Positions 7,117-15,599 of a DNA stretch of 64,000 nucleotides are shown one piece after another. The notes below the pieces were generated by a model. The model had not been told where the DNA came from, made no database searches, and saw only the letters and a program-made list of their open reading frames with translations. The stretch lies in contig NZ_SBIV01000005.1 of assembly GCF_004765795.1 (NCBI RefSeq), positions 186,001 through 250,000 on the forward strand, in the 5' to 3' direction. Origin of the DNA: Halorussus marinus (GTDB lineage: Archaea; Halobacteriota; Halobacteria; Halobacteriales; Haladaptataceae). How positions within the stretch are numbered: the first letter of the stretch is position 1; every line of letters starts with the position of its first letter. A program made the position numbers and the translations under genes.

Positions 7117-8379
7117 ATGAACGTCTTGGAGAGCTTTCGAATCAGTTGGCGCAACATCCGCGAGCACAAACTCCGCTCGACGCTGACCACGCTCGGGGTC
7201 ATCATCGGCGTCGCGGCCGTCATCACGTTCGTCACGCTGGGGGCGAGCCTCCAGCAGGACATCGTGAGCACCGTCGCCGGCGGGAACGCCGCGACGATGT
7301 ACGTGAGCGCCCAGTCGCCCGGCGACAGTCAGGTGCCCTCGCTCGGGGGCGCCGGACAGGTAGTGTTCACCGAACACGACGTCGAACGGATCTCGTCGCT
7401 CGACGGCGTCGCCGTCGCGGTCCCGGAGAGCGGCATCGCGGCCGCCTCGATGAGCTACAACAACTCCTCGGTCGCCCGCCAGTGGGTGACGGTCACCTCG
7501 CCGGGCTACTTCCGGGTCCGGGGCCTCGACTTCGTCGCGGGCCGGCCGTTCAGGCAGGGCGAGCGCGAGGTCGTTTTGAACCGCCCCGCCGCCCGGATGT
7601 TCGGCGGCGGCAACGTCTCGGTCGGCGAGAACGTCAGCTTCACGCGCGCCGCCAACGGCGAAGTGCTCAACGCGACCGTGGCCGGGATCATCGAGCCGAC
7701 CGGCGGCGGGAGCGTGCTCGGAATTCAACAGGGGCCCCAGCCCCAGATCTTCGCGCCGAGCGATCCCTACTACATCCGGACGGCGTACAGCCCGAACGTC
7801 CGCGACCAACAGCAGGTGTTCGGCCGGATCCTCGTGATGGCCGACTCGACGCGACGCGTCGAGGCCGTTCAGGGACGCGTGTACAGCTACCTCGGCCAGA
7901 GCTCCGACGCCCGGAGCCACAAGCCCGACACCTACGAGTTCCGAGTCACGACACAGGACCAGATCATCAAGCAGGTCGAACAGCTCACCAGCACCTTCAC
8001 CGCCTACATCACCGGGATCGCGCTCATTTCGCTGATCGTCGGCTCGATCGGGATCGCCAACATCATGCTGGTGAGCGTGACCGAGCGGACCCGCGAGATC
8101 GGGATCATGAAGGCGGTCGGCGCCCAGAAGCGCGACGTCCTCCAGCTGTTCTTGCTGGAGGCGGTGTTGCTCGGCGTGCTCGGGTCCGCGCTCGGGGCGG
8201 CGGTCGGCCTCCTCGGCGGGTATCTGGGCGCGCGCGCCATCGGACTGCCGCTGTCGTTCCAGCCGGTGTGGTTCGCGGCGGCCGTCCTCGTCGGCATCGT
8301 CGTCGGCGTGCTCGCCGGGCTCTACCCCGCGTGGGACGCCTCGAAAACAGACCCAATCGACGCGCTCCGCTACGAGTGA
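7117..8379 (+). CDS. MacB/FtsX-type ABC transporter permease
   Basis: The 420-residue protein follows the MacB layout: one N-terminal membrane helix (LRSTLTTLGVIIGVAAVITFVTLG), a large extracytoplasmic MacB_PCD domain to about residue 285, then three C-terminal helices of the FtsX domain with the conserved TERTREIGIMKAVGA before the second. Such permeases work with a LolD-like ATPase in lipoprotein release, peptide or drug export. No ATPase or adaptor gene is adjacent here, so the partner must be encoded elsewhere. It begins 17 bases downstream of the edge of the neighbouring long minus-strand frame, and 158 bases from the dehydrogenase ATG. Confidence 0.88.
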   Translation: MNVLESFRISWRNIREHKLRSTLTTLGVIIGVAAVITFVTLGASLQQDIVSTVAGGNAATMYVSAQSPGDSQVPSLGGAGQVVFTEHDVERISSLDGVAVAVPESGIAAASMSYNNSSVARQWVTVTSPGYFRVRGLDFVAGRPFRQGEREVVLNRPAARMFGGGNVSVGENVSFTRAANGEVLNATVAGIIEPTGGGSVLGIQQGPQPQIFAPSDPYYIRTAYSPNVRDQQQVFGRILVMADSTRRVEAVQGRVYSYLGQSSDARSHKPDTYEFRVTTQDQIIKQVEQLTSTFTAYITGIALISLIVGSIGIANIMLVSVTERTREIGIMKAVGAQKRDVLQLFLLEAVLLGVLGSALGAAVGLLGGYLGARAIGLPLSFQPVWFAAAVLVGIVVGVLAGLYPAWDASKTDPIDALRYE

Positions 8380-8512
8380 CCCGACCCCGAACGGTCACCA
8401 ACCGTTTACGACGCGACGCCGAACGGTCGGCGTAACCACTGGATAACAAAGACCGGCCGCGACCAATCGCCACCGAGAGCGCGCGTCCGACTCGGACGCA
8501 GGACCACCTCCC

Positions 8513-10114
8513 ATGACCGAACAGAACCTCGCAGGCGAGACGACGGTGCGAGAGCGCGGCGTCGCGAGCGAGCTGTTCTGGCTCGCGCCCGCGGTGCTGT
8601 CGGCGGTCTGTCTCGTCGTCGTCTATCTGGAGACCCACCCGTACCCCTCGTTCGGGGCAGGGCTCTACATGCTCATCGCCGAACGGATCGCCGAGAACGG
8701 GTACGCACTGCCCGAGACCATCCCCTACTACACCGACGAGGGCGTCCCGTTCGCGTACCCGCCGCTGATGTTCTACGTGACCGCGGTGATCCGGGAGCTG
8801 TCGGGCGCCGGTCCGTTCGCGATCAGCCGGGTGATCCCGGGCGTGGTGACCGTCGCGTATCTCGTGCCGCTGTATCTGCTGGCCCGAGACCTGCTCGAGT
8901 CGCGGCCGCAGGCGGCGGTCACCACGCTGATCGTCGCGGTCAGCCCGCCGGTGCTCCGGTGGCACATCTCGGCGGGCGGCATCGTCCGCGCGCCCGCCTT
9001 CCTGTTCGCGCTGTCGGGACTCTACGCGGGACTGCGCCTCTACCGCGACCGCGACAGTCGGTGGGCGGTCCCGTCGCTGGCGCTGTTCGCGCTGACCGCG
9101 CTGACCCATCCCGTCTACACCGTGTTCTTCGCGCTGTCGTACGTCCTGCTGTACCTGCGGTTCGACCGGACCGCGTGGGGGCTCAAGCGCGGGCTAATCG
9201 TCGGAGTCGGCGGCGTCGCCCTCGCCGCCCCGTGGTGGACGCAGGTGATGGCCGCCCACGGCGTCGGGGTGTTCACCGGCGCGGCGGGCACCCACGGCGG
9301 CATCGGCGGCGGCCTGCCGACGGTGTCGGACTTCATGAGCGTCGACATATCGATGGTGGAGATGCTCTGGCAGGCGATTCCGCTCGCGGGGCTCTTCTAC
9401 CTGCTCCGGGAGCGTCGGTACTTCCTGCCGGCGTGGTTCCTCGGGGTCACCGTGACGCTCGGTAAGCCCCGGTTCTCGTTACTCGTCGGCGCGTTCGTCG
9501 TGGCGGTGCTCCTGATCGAGGGCGTCGGCGGATGGCTGGCTCGCGGCTCCGGACCCGCGGTCGGGAGTCGGAGCGTCGTCACGGTCGCGCTCGTCGTGCT
9601 CGCGGCGGTCGGGGTCGCGTCCGGCGCGATGTACGTCTCCGGCGAGGTGAACGCTCACTCGGGCAGTCCCTCGCTCCCCCAGTTCGTCGACGGGACCGAC
9701 GAGGCGGCGATGGCGTGGGTCGAGCGCTCGACCGCCCCCGACGCCACCTTCGTCGTGCAGGGCGACGCCGCCGAGTGGTTCCCCCAGCAGACACACCGGA
9801 CGATGCTCGTCGGGCCGTGGGGCGTCGAGTGGAAGGGCGACGAGCCCTACACCCGACAGCTGGAGCTGTTTCGGGACGTCTCCTCGTGCAACAGCGCCCA
9901 GTGTATGACCGCGACGCTGTCGACCGCGGGGGTGAGCCCCGACTACGTCTACCTCCCGAAGGGCCGGTTTACGGTCCGTGGGATGGAGTTCCAGCGAACG
10001 AGCCAGCTGGCGATGTCGATGCATCTCTCGCCGCGCTACGAGATCGTCTTCGAGAACGACGGCGTCATCGTCTTCGAGACGCTGGACGACGCCGACGGCG
10101 GCGGCCCGGCGTGA
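8513..10114 (+). CDS. GT-C-fold membrane glycosyltransferase-like protein
   Basis: The 533-residue protein has a hydrophilic N-terminus, ten or more membrane helices to about residue 370, and a soluble external C-terminal domain of about 150 residues. The first loop holds a conserved-looking acidic stretch (NGYALPETIPYYTDEGVPFAYPP in two parts), as in GT39/GT83-type enzymes that use lipid-linked sugars, so transfer of a sugar from dolichyl phosphate to a surface acceptor is plausible. Acceptor and sugar are unknown. It is preceded by a 133-base gap after the permease and followed tail-to-tail by cetZ at a distance of 19 bases. Confidence 0.75.
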   Translation: MTEQNLAGETTVRERGVASELFWLAPAVLSAVCLVVVYLETHPYPSFGAGLYMLIAERIAENGYALPETIPYYTDEGVPFAYPPLMFYVTAVIRELSGAGPFAISRVIPGVVTVAYLVPLYLLARDLLESRPQAAVTTLIVAVSPPVLRWHISAGGIVRAPAFLFALSGLYAGLRLYRDRDSRWAVPSLALFALTALTHPVYTVFFALSYVLLYLRFDRTAWGLKRGLIVGVGGVALAAPWWTQVMAAHGVGVFTGAAGTHGGIGGGLPTVSDFMSVDISMVEMLWQAIPLAGLFYLLRERRYFLPAWFLGVTVTLGKPRFSLLVGAFVVAVLLIEGVGGWLARGSGPAVGSRSVVTVALVVLAAVGVASGAMYVSGEVNAHSGSPSLPQFVDGTDEAAMAWVERSTAPDATFVVQGDAAEWFPQQTHRTMLVGPWGVEWKGDEPYTRQLELFRDVSSCNSAQCMTATLSTAGVSPDYVYLPKGRFTVRGMEFQRTSQLAMSMHLSPRYEIVFENDGVIVFETLDDADGGGPA

Positions 10115-10133
10115 CGGCGGCGCGCGGCCGCGC

Positions 10134-11297
10134 TCAGAACAGCGGGTCGAGTTCGCCGTCCTCGTCTTCGATGAGGTCGGTCGTCTGCTCGTCGCTCTCG
10201 GCCCGGAGCTCGTCGATGTTGTCCTGGGCCTCGATCGCGACCGACTGGAGTTCGTCGACCCGCGGCACCTCCGAGACGCCCGACAGCAAGACGACGCCCG
10301 CGACGTGGTCGGCGTCTCCGACCGGGTAGTCGCCGCCCCGGACCTCCATCGACTCGGTCTCGCGTTCGAGCCACTTGCGGCTCTTCTCGATCCCCTTCCG
10401 ATTGAGGTACCGAGAGGGGCCGCTGGCGACGAACAGCGACCGCTCGGCGCTCTCGATCTCGCAGGGTAGGGTGAGCCGACCGAGCGCCGCCTTCCGGACG
10501 AGGCTGGTGAGCCGGTTGGTGGCGTGGGTCGCGTCGACGCCGTCGTCGCTCGTGAACCGCGAGAGCAGGCCGGTGTCGTTGTCGACCGCCTCGGCGGCGT
10601 AGCCGACGGTCGAGACGCCGCCGGTCGAGAGCGTGTTGATGATCTCGCTCGAATCGACGACGCTCTCGCCGACCTCGCCGCCGTCGCCGACTTCGCCCGC
10701 GCCGAACAGGATGCCGAACCGTCGGACGATCTCCTCGTTGATCCGGTCGTAGCCCGACCCCATGCTCTCGCCGGACTCGCGCCACGCGTCGTTGTCGAAC
10801 ACCAGCAGATTGTCGACCTCGCGGGTGAACGTCTGGAACGACCGGGCGGCGTTCAGGGTGTAGATGCCGCCCTCGTCGCGGGCCGGCAGGACGCCCAGCC
10901 CGTACACAGGTTCGGTGTAGATCCGTTTGAGGTACTTCGCGAGGACGGGCGCGCCGCCCGACCCGGTGCCCCCGCCCATCCCCGCGACGATCAGGAACGC
11001 GTCGATGTCGTGGATCGGGACGTTGTCGATGGCGCTCTGGACCTCGTCGATGTCCTCTTCGGCCAGTTCGGCGCCGAGTTCGTTGTCGGCGCCGACGCCG
11101 TGGCCTTTCACCCGCGACTGGCCGATCAGGACCTGATTGTCCTCGGGGACGTACTCCAGTCCCATCAGGTCGGCCTTCGCGGTGTTGACCGCGACCGCCG
11201 AACGGACGGCCTGACTCCCGGTCCGTCGGTCGTACTCGATGAACTTGTCGACGATCTTCCCGCCGGCCTGCCCGAAGCCGATCATCGCGAGTTTCAC
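10134..11297 (-). CDS. cetZ: CetZ tubulin-superfamily GTPase
   Basis: The 387-residue protein matches haloarchaeal CetZ over its whole length. MIGFGQAGGKIVDKF begins strand one, the tubulin signature GGGTGSG is at residues 108-114, and NNELGAE-like, EPVYGLGVLP and VVDSSEIINTL blocks are present. CetZ proteins assemble GTP-dependent filaments beneath the membrane; CetZ1 is needed for rod shape and motility in Haloferax. The start is a GTG at 11297 (VKLAMIGF), because longer starts add residues no family member has. The C-terminal tail is short and acidic (ending DGELDPLF). A TATA element about 130 bases upstream predicts a leader of roughly 100 nt. Confidence 0.95.
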   Translation of the reverse strand: MKLAMIGFGQAGGKIVDKFIEYDRRTGSQAVRSAVAVNTAKADLMGLEYVPEDNQVLIGQSRVKGHGVGADNELGAELAEEDIDEVQSAIDNVPIHDIDAFLIVAGMGGGTGSGGAPVLAKYLKRIYTEPVYGLGVLPARDEGGIYTLNAARSFQTFTREVDNLLVFDNDAWRESGESMGSGYDRINEEIVRRFGILFGAGEVGDGGEVGESVVDSSEIINTLSTGGVSTVGYAAEAVDNDTGLLSRFTSDDGVDATHATNRLTSLVRKAALGRLTLPCEIESAERSLFVASGPSRYLNRKGIEKSRKWLERETESMEVRGGDYPVGDADHVAGVVLLSGVSEVPRVDELQSVAIEAQDNIDELRAESDEQTTDLIEDEDGELDPLF

Positions 11298-11423
11298 GCC
11301 GACCACCCCCGCGCGGTCAACGGACTCCTGTCGATCGGGTGGACGCCGCCTGCGGTCGATACACGCGCCCCGTACTGAGTGATACTCATTCCGTAGCCCC
11401 CGAACTCCGGGACCACGCCCCGC

Positions 11424-11440
11424 GGTATAAATCCTCAGTA
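11424..11440 (-). promoter_or_regulatory. Probable cetZ promoter
   Basis: On the minus strand a TATA box GATTTATACC (11424-11433) is preceded by TACTGAGG. Transcription would begin near 11400. Downstream in the leader, 11376-11388 contains a small inverted repeat TGAGT-GAT-ACTCA. The whole cetZ-to-proteasome-like interval 11298-11599 (302 bases) otherwise shows no gene. Confidence 0.5.
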
Positions 11441-11599
11441 CGGTTTTGCCCCGCGAGCCGGGGCGCCGTCTCACAGGTCCGACGTAACCCGAGTAGGGTC
11501 GGCCGACGGTCGACCGACGCCGCGGCTCGCCCCGGCCGCCCGACCGCCGGCTTCGCGTTGCGCCCGCCAGTGGGACCTCGGATCGGACGTAGGCGGGGC

Positions 11600-12133
11600 T
11601 TATCCGTCGCCGAGTCGGTACGCGTCGACTTCCTCGCCCGTCCCCGTGTCGCGCTCGGCCGCGGTGTCGAGCGCGTCCCGAAGGAGTCGTTCGCCCGCGT
11701 CGAGATCGACGTTCCGGTCCGCGCCGTCGAGGATGCCGACCGCGAACTGCGCGCCGCTCCCGAGCGCCGCCGTCGGATCGGTGCGGACGCCGCCGTCGGC
11801 GCCGATCGCCCGGATCCGGGGGACGCCGTCCTCGTCGCGGGCCGCGACGACCGCCTCGACGCCGAGTTCGCCGGCGAGGTCGGACGCGACGCTGGCGAGG
11901 CGGGTGAGAGCCATGGGGTCGCCGTCCCGGGTCTCGTGGTCGCGTACCTCCGACCGGAGCCGGCGCTCGAACTCCTCGACGTCACCGCCGTCGCCGACGG
12001 CCGCCGCCCCGACCTCGTCGAAGTCGAAGACGTAGCGCTCGTTTTCGGTCTCGACGGTGCCGCCCTCGCTCCGGAGCCGGTCGCCCGCGAGGACCGCGCC
12101 CCCGTCCACTTCGACGCCGAGAATCGTAGCCAT
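11600..12133 (-). CDS. Proteasome beta-subunit-like Ntn-fold protein with altered active site
   Basis: The 177-residue protein aligns with the 20S beta family. ATILGVEVDGGAVLAGD matches the opening strands, D17 is kept, and the late blocks TAALGSGAQFAVGILD and AERDTGTGEEVDAYRL match the GSG(S) and ATGGGID regions. In active subunits the mature chain begins with catalytic Thr1. Here the aligned position is alanine (with threonine second), and the Lys33 position is Tyr or Arg. No propeptide precedes the start at 12133. It is therefore probably not a standard protease; a structural paralogue or another Ntn activity using Thr2 is possible. It reads towards cetZ on the same strand but 302 bases away. 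Confidence 0.75.
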   Translation of the reverse strand: MATILGVEVDGGAVLAGDRLRSEGGTVETENERYVFDFDEVGAAAVGDGGDVEEFERRLRSEVRDHETRDGDPMALTRLASVASDLAGELGVEAVVAARDEDGVPRIRAIGADGGVRTDPTAALGSGAQFAVGILDGADRNVDLDAGERLLRDALDTAAERDTGTGEEVDAYRLGDG

Positions 12134-12273
12134 ACAGACCCGTTCGTCGGCGTCGGGCAAGTGCGTTGTTGCCGACCGTCCGGCTTGCGGGACCGTCGTC
12201 CGGATCGGGGACCTGCCGGACGGCGATCGATCCGACGCCTGCAGACCCGCAAAGCGGCCTCGCTTGCCGGAAG

Positions 12274-12300
12274 ATACATATCTAAGTTGTAAATACAACT
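12274..12300 (+). promoter_or_regulatory. Promoter with inverted-repeat operator for the membrane gene at 12311
   Basis: TATA-like ATACATATC lies at 12274-12282. Directly after it, 12285-12300 forms AGTTGT-AAAT-ACAACT, with perfect 6-bp arms. The repeat sits between TATA and the ATG at 12311, overlapping the initiation region, where a bound dimeric repressor would act. Confidence 0.55.
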
Positions 12301-12310
12301 GGTGGGATAC

Positions 12311-13069
12311 ATGTCGACGGCGACGATCCGCGGTACCATCTCCGGGCTCGGCCGGCGGGCGAACCCCGCCTTTGCGGTGGCGGTGGTCTTCGTCCCGCTG
12401 GCGGCGCTCGGCTACGCCGTGACGGTCGCATCGATCCAACAACACACCTACGTCCACGTCATGACGGGCGTGCTCTGGACCGGCATCGACATCTTCATCG
12501 GCGCGGTGCTGGGTCCGGTCGTCGGCGGCCTCGACGACGAGCAAAGCGCCGCGGTGTTCCGGCGGCTCACTCCAAAGACCGCGTTCTTGCTCCCGTCGCT
12601 GGCGTTCGTCACCATCGCGGGCGGCATCACGCTGGCCCAGCGCATCGGAATGTTCCCCCACGCCGAGCCGTGGCTCGCGCTGTTCACCGCCGCGAACCTC
12701 CTCCCGATCCTGCTACTGCTCGGCCGGCGCCTCGACGCCTACGGCGACCGGCGGTGGCAGGCGGCGTTCGCGCTCGCGGCGGTCGGATCGCTCTCGTGGG
12801 TCGGGGTCACCGTCGGCGACCTCCAGATGACCACCCCGACGATCGCGGTCGCGCTCGGCATCGTGACGATCCTCTCGGTTCAGGGCTTTGGCTTCCTGAT
12901 GCCGGGCGAACTCCGGATGTACCGGGAGATGAAGTCGGCGAACCCCGACCCCTCGATCATCGCCGCTATCGGCAAGCAAAACGCGATGCTCGGGGGTGTC
13001 CAGGGGCTCTTCCAGTTGCTTCTCATCCTCGATATGGTGTATCTCCGGTACGGCGGCTTCCCGTTCTGA
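12311..13069 (+). CDS. Integral membrane protein, function unknown
   Basis: The product has 252 residues and six to seven predicted membrane helices. A histidine-containing helix (HTYVHVMTGVLWTGIDIFIG) and an Arg-rich loop (VFRRLTPKT) recall the CopD/DUF2269 type of small membrane protein, but the match is weak. The frame opens at a GTG at 12302; the ATG at 12311 is preferred since it follows the operator-containing promoter closely. The tight palindrome at the promoter suggests that expression is switched by a specific regulator, possibly of metal or redox type; this is inference only. Confidence 0.65.
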   Translation: MSTATIRGTISGLGRRANPAFAVAVVFVPLAALGYAVTVASIQQHTYVHVMTGVLWTGIDIFIGAVLGPVVGGLDDEQSAAVFRRLTPKTAFLLPSLAFVTIAGGITLAQRIGMFPHAEPWLALFTAANLLPILLLLGRRLDAYGDRRWQAAFALAAVGSLSWVGVTVGDLQMTTPTIAVALGIVTILSVQGFGFLMPGELRMYREMKSANPDPSIIAAIGKQNAMLGGVQGLFQLLLILDMVYLRYGGFPF

Positions 13070-13086
13070 GGGCGTTGGCGGGCGGG

Positions 13087-13389
13087 CTACAGCATCGCAC
13101 CCGCGACGCCGAGCGCGAACGCGACCGCCGCGAGCGCGACGAGGCGGGCGTTCGCACCGTCGCGACTCGGCTCGCGGTCGCCGTCCGTCCCGAACGACCG
13201 CCACCCGAGCAGGATCCCCGCGCCGATCCCGATCGCGGCGAGCGACCCGACCGCGCCGGCGAGCGCCGCGAGGTCGGCGACCGATCCGACGCCGGTCCCG
13301 AGCGCGTCGAGCGCCGACTCGCCCGTCGTCCCGAGGAGCGCGAGGCCGGTGAGGAGGGGCGCGATCCCGACCGCATTTCGTGACTCCAT
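13087..13389 (-). CDS. Small membrane protein, unknown
   Basis: The 100-residue protein has three hydrophobic stretches (PLLTGLALLGTTG, LAALAGAVGSLAAIGIGAGILLGW, LVALAAVAFALGVAGAML) with small-residue zipper patterns and a short charged loop. The ATG at 13389 is chosen; the frame extends to 13464 but the extra residues are low-complexity and polar. It ends tail-to-tail with the gene at 12311 after 17 bases and is divergent from the DyP-like gene at 13487. No family is recognised. Confidence 0.65.
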   Translation of the reverse strand: MESRNAVGIAPLLTGLALLGTTGESALDALGTGVGSVADLAALAGAVGSLAAIGIGAGILLGWRSFGTDGDREPSRDGANARLVALAAVAFALGVAGAML

Positions 13390-13486
13390 GCTAACACGTT
13401 CCCGCCCCGGCGGGGAAAGCGTTGGGGTCGACCTTTCGACGCACGAACCAGAATCCCCTTTCACCTCCGGTCCCTAGGGTCGGGCG

Positions 13487-14767
13487 ATGGACGACACCGG
13501 ACGCCTCTCCCGGCGGCAGTTCGCCAAGGCCGCGGTCGCCATCGGCGGCGCGTCGGCGCTCTCGGCGTGTCTGAGCCGTTCGGACTCGCCCGACGTGCCG
13601 GCCGGCCCCGAGGACCTCTCGTCGGTGCCCGCCCGCCAGCACGCGTGGAGCGACGCGCTGGCGACCGACGACCACGGCAACGACCGCCCGCCGCGCCACC
13701 ACGTCCTGCTGTTGCTGGACTACGCCGGCGACGGCGAGCCGACCGACGCCGACCGCGAGACGGCCGCGTCGGCGTTCGAGAGCCTCGAACGCGCCTACGC
13801 CCGGCGCCACGACGGCCTGCTTTTCACCGTCGGCTACTCGCCGTCGTACTTCGAGCGGTTCGACACCGACCTCCCCGAGTCGGTCGACCTCCCCGAACCG
13901 GGACCGCTCGCCCCGTTCGAGGACCCCGAACCAGACACCCGCGACGCCGCGGTCCACCTCGCCAGCGACCACCCGTCGGTCGTGCTGGCGGCCGAGGAGG
14001 CGCTGGTCGGCGAGGCGTCGTCGGCCAACGGCGTCGAGATGGCCGCCGACCTCTCGGGGGTGTTCGACCGGGGCGACCGCCGGACGGGGTTCGTCGGCGA
14101 CGGCCTGCCCGCCGACAATCAGGACGTCCGGGGCGTCCCCGACTCCGAGCCGGTGCCCGAGGACTCGCCGCTCTACATGGGGTTCAAGTCGGGGTTCGAG
14201 AAGTCTCAGGCCTCCGAGGACCGGGTCACGATCGAGTCCGGGCCGTTCGCCGGCGGGACGACGATGCACGCCTCCCGGATCCGGCTCCAGCTCCAGCAGT
14301 GGTACGAGCAAGACAGCCGGGACCAGCGCGTGGGCAAGATGTTCTGCCCGGTCCACGCCGAGGAGGGCCTCGTGGAGGGGCCGGGCGACAACCTCGGTAC
14401 CTCCGCCGGGATGGACGAGCGGGGCTGTCCCGCCCACGCCACCGACCACGCCCGCGAGAAGGGGATGGTCGGCCACTCCCAGAAGTCCGCCCGCGCCCGT
14501 GAGGACGGCGACCCGATCATCCTCCGGCGGGACTTCGACTCGACCGACGACGACGAGGCCGGTCTCCACTTCGTCTCGCTCCACCGCTCGATCGCCGACT
14601 TCGTGGACACCCGCGAGGCGATGAACGGCACCGACATCGCCGACGAGTCGGCGGTCGGCCAGAAGAACAACAACGGCATCCTCCAGTACATGGAGGTGCT
14701 CCGACGCGGGAACTACCTCGTCCCGCCCCGACAACTGCGTGCGTTGCCGCCGGCGCGACCGGCGTGA
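13487..14767 (+). CDS. Tat-exported DyP-peroxidase-like protein (haloarchaeal DUF7405 type)
   Basis: The 426-residue protein begins with a Tat signal (SRRQFAK, then a hydrophobic run ending in ALSAC, a possible lipobox). The body resembles dye-decolorising peroxidases at low similarity. It has a GFVGDGLPADNQD segment where DyP enzymes have the GxxDG motif, and GPFAGGTTMHASRIRLQLQQWY further on. The proximal histidine cannot be confirmed by eye. In bacteria the DyP enzyme EfeB works in ferrous/heme iron uptake beside EfeO and the permease EfeU. A P19-like iron-binding lipoprotein lies 1.7 kb downstream, which makes an iron role plausible. Confidence 0.65.
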   Translation: MDDTGRLSRRQFAKAAVAIGGASALSACLSRSDSPDVPAGPEDLSSVPARQHAWSDALATDDHGNDRPPRHHVLLLLDYAGDGEPTDADRETAASAFESLERAYARRHDGLLFTVGYSPSYFERFDTDLPESVDLPEPGPLAPFEDPEPDTRDAAVHLASDHPSVVLAAEEALVGEASSANGVEMAADLSGVFDRGDRRTGFVGDGLPADNQDVRGVPDSEPVPEDSPLYMGFKSGFEKSQASEDRVTIESGPFAGGTTMHASRIRLQLQQWYEQDSRDQRVGKMFCPVHAEEGLVEGPGDNLGTSAGMDERGCPAHATDHAREKGMVGHSQKSARAREDGDPIILRRDFDSTDDDEAGLHFVSLHRSIADFVDTREAMNGTDIADESAVGQKNNNGILQYMEVLRRGNYLVPPRQLRALPPARPA

Positions 14768-14845
14768 GCCGTCCGGCGTCCCCACCATCCGGACACATTG
14801 GCCGCACGCCGAACCTCTTTATCCCCGGACTTCCCACGCACCCTC

Positions 14846-15577
14846 ATGCGCAAAGTGCGATTTCGCGACCCGGCCGGGAGCGTCCGGACCGGCGAGCGGA
14901 CCGACGACGGCGTCGCGTTCGGAAGCCGAACGTACGACGAGAGCGAGGTCGAGATCCTCCCGCCCTGCGAGCCCTCGAAGATCGTCTGCGTCGGGCTGAA
15001 CTACCACGACCACGCCGACGAGCGCGGCAAGGACGTGCCCGACCGGCCCCTGCTCTTTCTCAAGCCGCCGAGCGCGCTGTCGGGCCACGGCGACACCGTC
15101 TCGCTCCCCGACGGGAAAGAGCGCGTCGACCACGAGGCCGAGCTCGCGGTCGTCGTCGGCGAGCAGGCCCGGAACGTCGACGCCGACGAGGCGATGTCGT
15201 ACGTCGAGGGGTTCACCTGCATGAACGACGTCTCGAACCGCGACGATCAGGACCGCGAGCAAAACTGGGTTCGCGGGAAGGCGTTCGACAACTCCGCGCC
15301 GCTCGGCCCCGTCCTCGCGACCCCCGACGAGGTGCCCGACGACGCGAGCGTCGAGCTCCGGGTGAACGGCGAGACCCGCCAGTCGTCCTCGCGGGCGGAG
15401 TTCATCTGGTCGGTCCCGGAACTCCTCGAAGAGATCACGACCTACCTCACGCTCGAACCCGGCGACGTGGTCTCGACCGGGACGCCCGCCGGGGTCGCGC
15501 CGCTGTCGGACGGCGACGAGGTCGAGGTCGAAGTCGAGGGCGTCGGGACCTTGCGCCACGGCGTGCGCTCGGAGTGA
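14846..15577 (+). CDS. Fumarylacetoacetate hydrolase (FAH) family protein
   Basis: The 243-residue protein has the FAH fold markers: KIVCVGLNYHDHADE, PLLFLKPPSALSGHGD, the metal-binding VDHEAELAVVVGE, then YVEGFTCMNDVSNRDDQ and GDVVSTGTPAGVAPLSDGDEVEVE. Members are Mg-dependent and either hydrolyse C-C bonds of acylpyruvates, decarboxylate oxaloacetate, or isomerise aromatic breakdown products; the substrate cannot be told here. The frame extends back to 14798 but the ATG at 14846 (MRKVRFRDPAG) is the family-type start. It is monocistronic as far as seen and meets the next gene tail-to-tail. Confidence 0.88.
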   Translation: MRKVRFRDPAGSVRTGERTDDGVAFGSRTYDESEVEILPPCEPSKIVCVGLNYHDHADERGKDVPDRPLLFLKPPSALSGHGDTVSLPDGKERVDHEAELAVVVGEQARNVDADEAMSYVEGFTCMNDVSNRDDQDREQNWVRGKAFDNSAPLGPVLATPDEVPDDASVELRVNGETRQSSSRAEFIWSVPELLEEITTYLTLEPGDVVSTGTPAGVAPLSDGDEVEVEVEGVGTLRHGVRSE

Positions 15578-15599
15578 GCCGGCGACCCACGCCCGTCGG

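Noticed and set aside
5600..7120. 506-codon plus-strand frame opposite the aldehyde dehydrogenase
   Set aside because: The dehydrogenase frame has full catalytic motifs; the opposite frame is a third-position GC shadow without motifs.
10524..11378. 284-codon plus-strand frame opposite cetZ
   Set aside because: It is the antisense of CetZ and lacks a promoter or any domain match.
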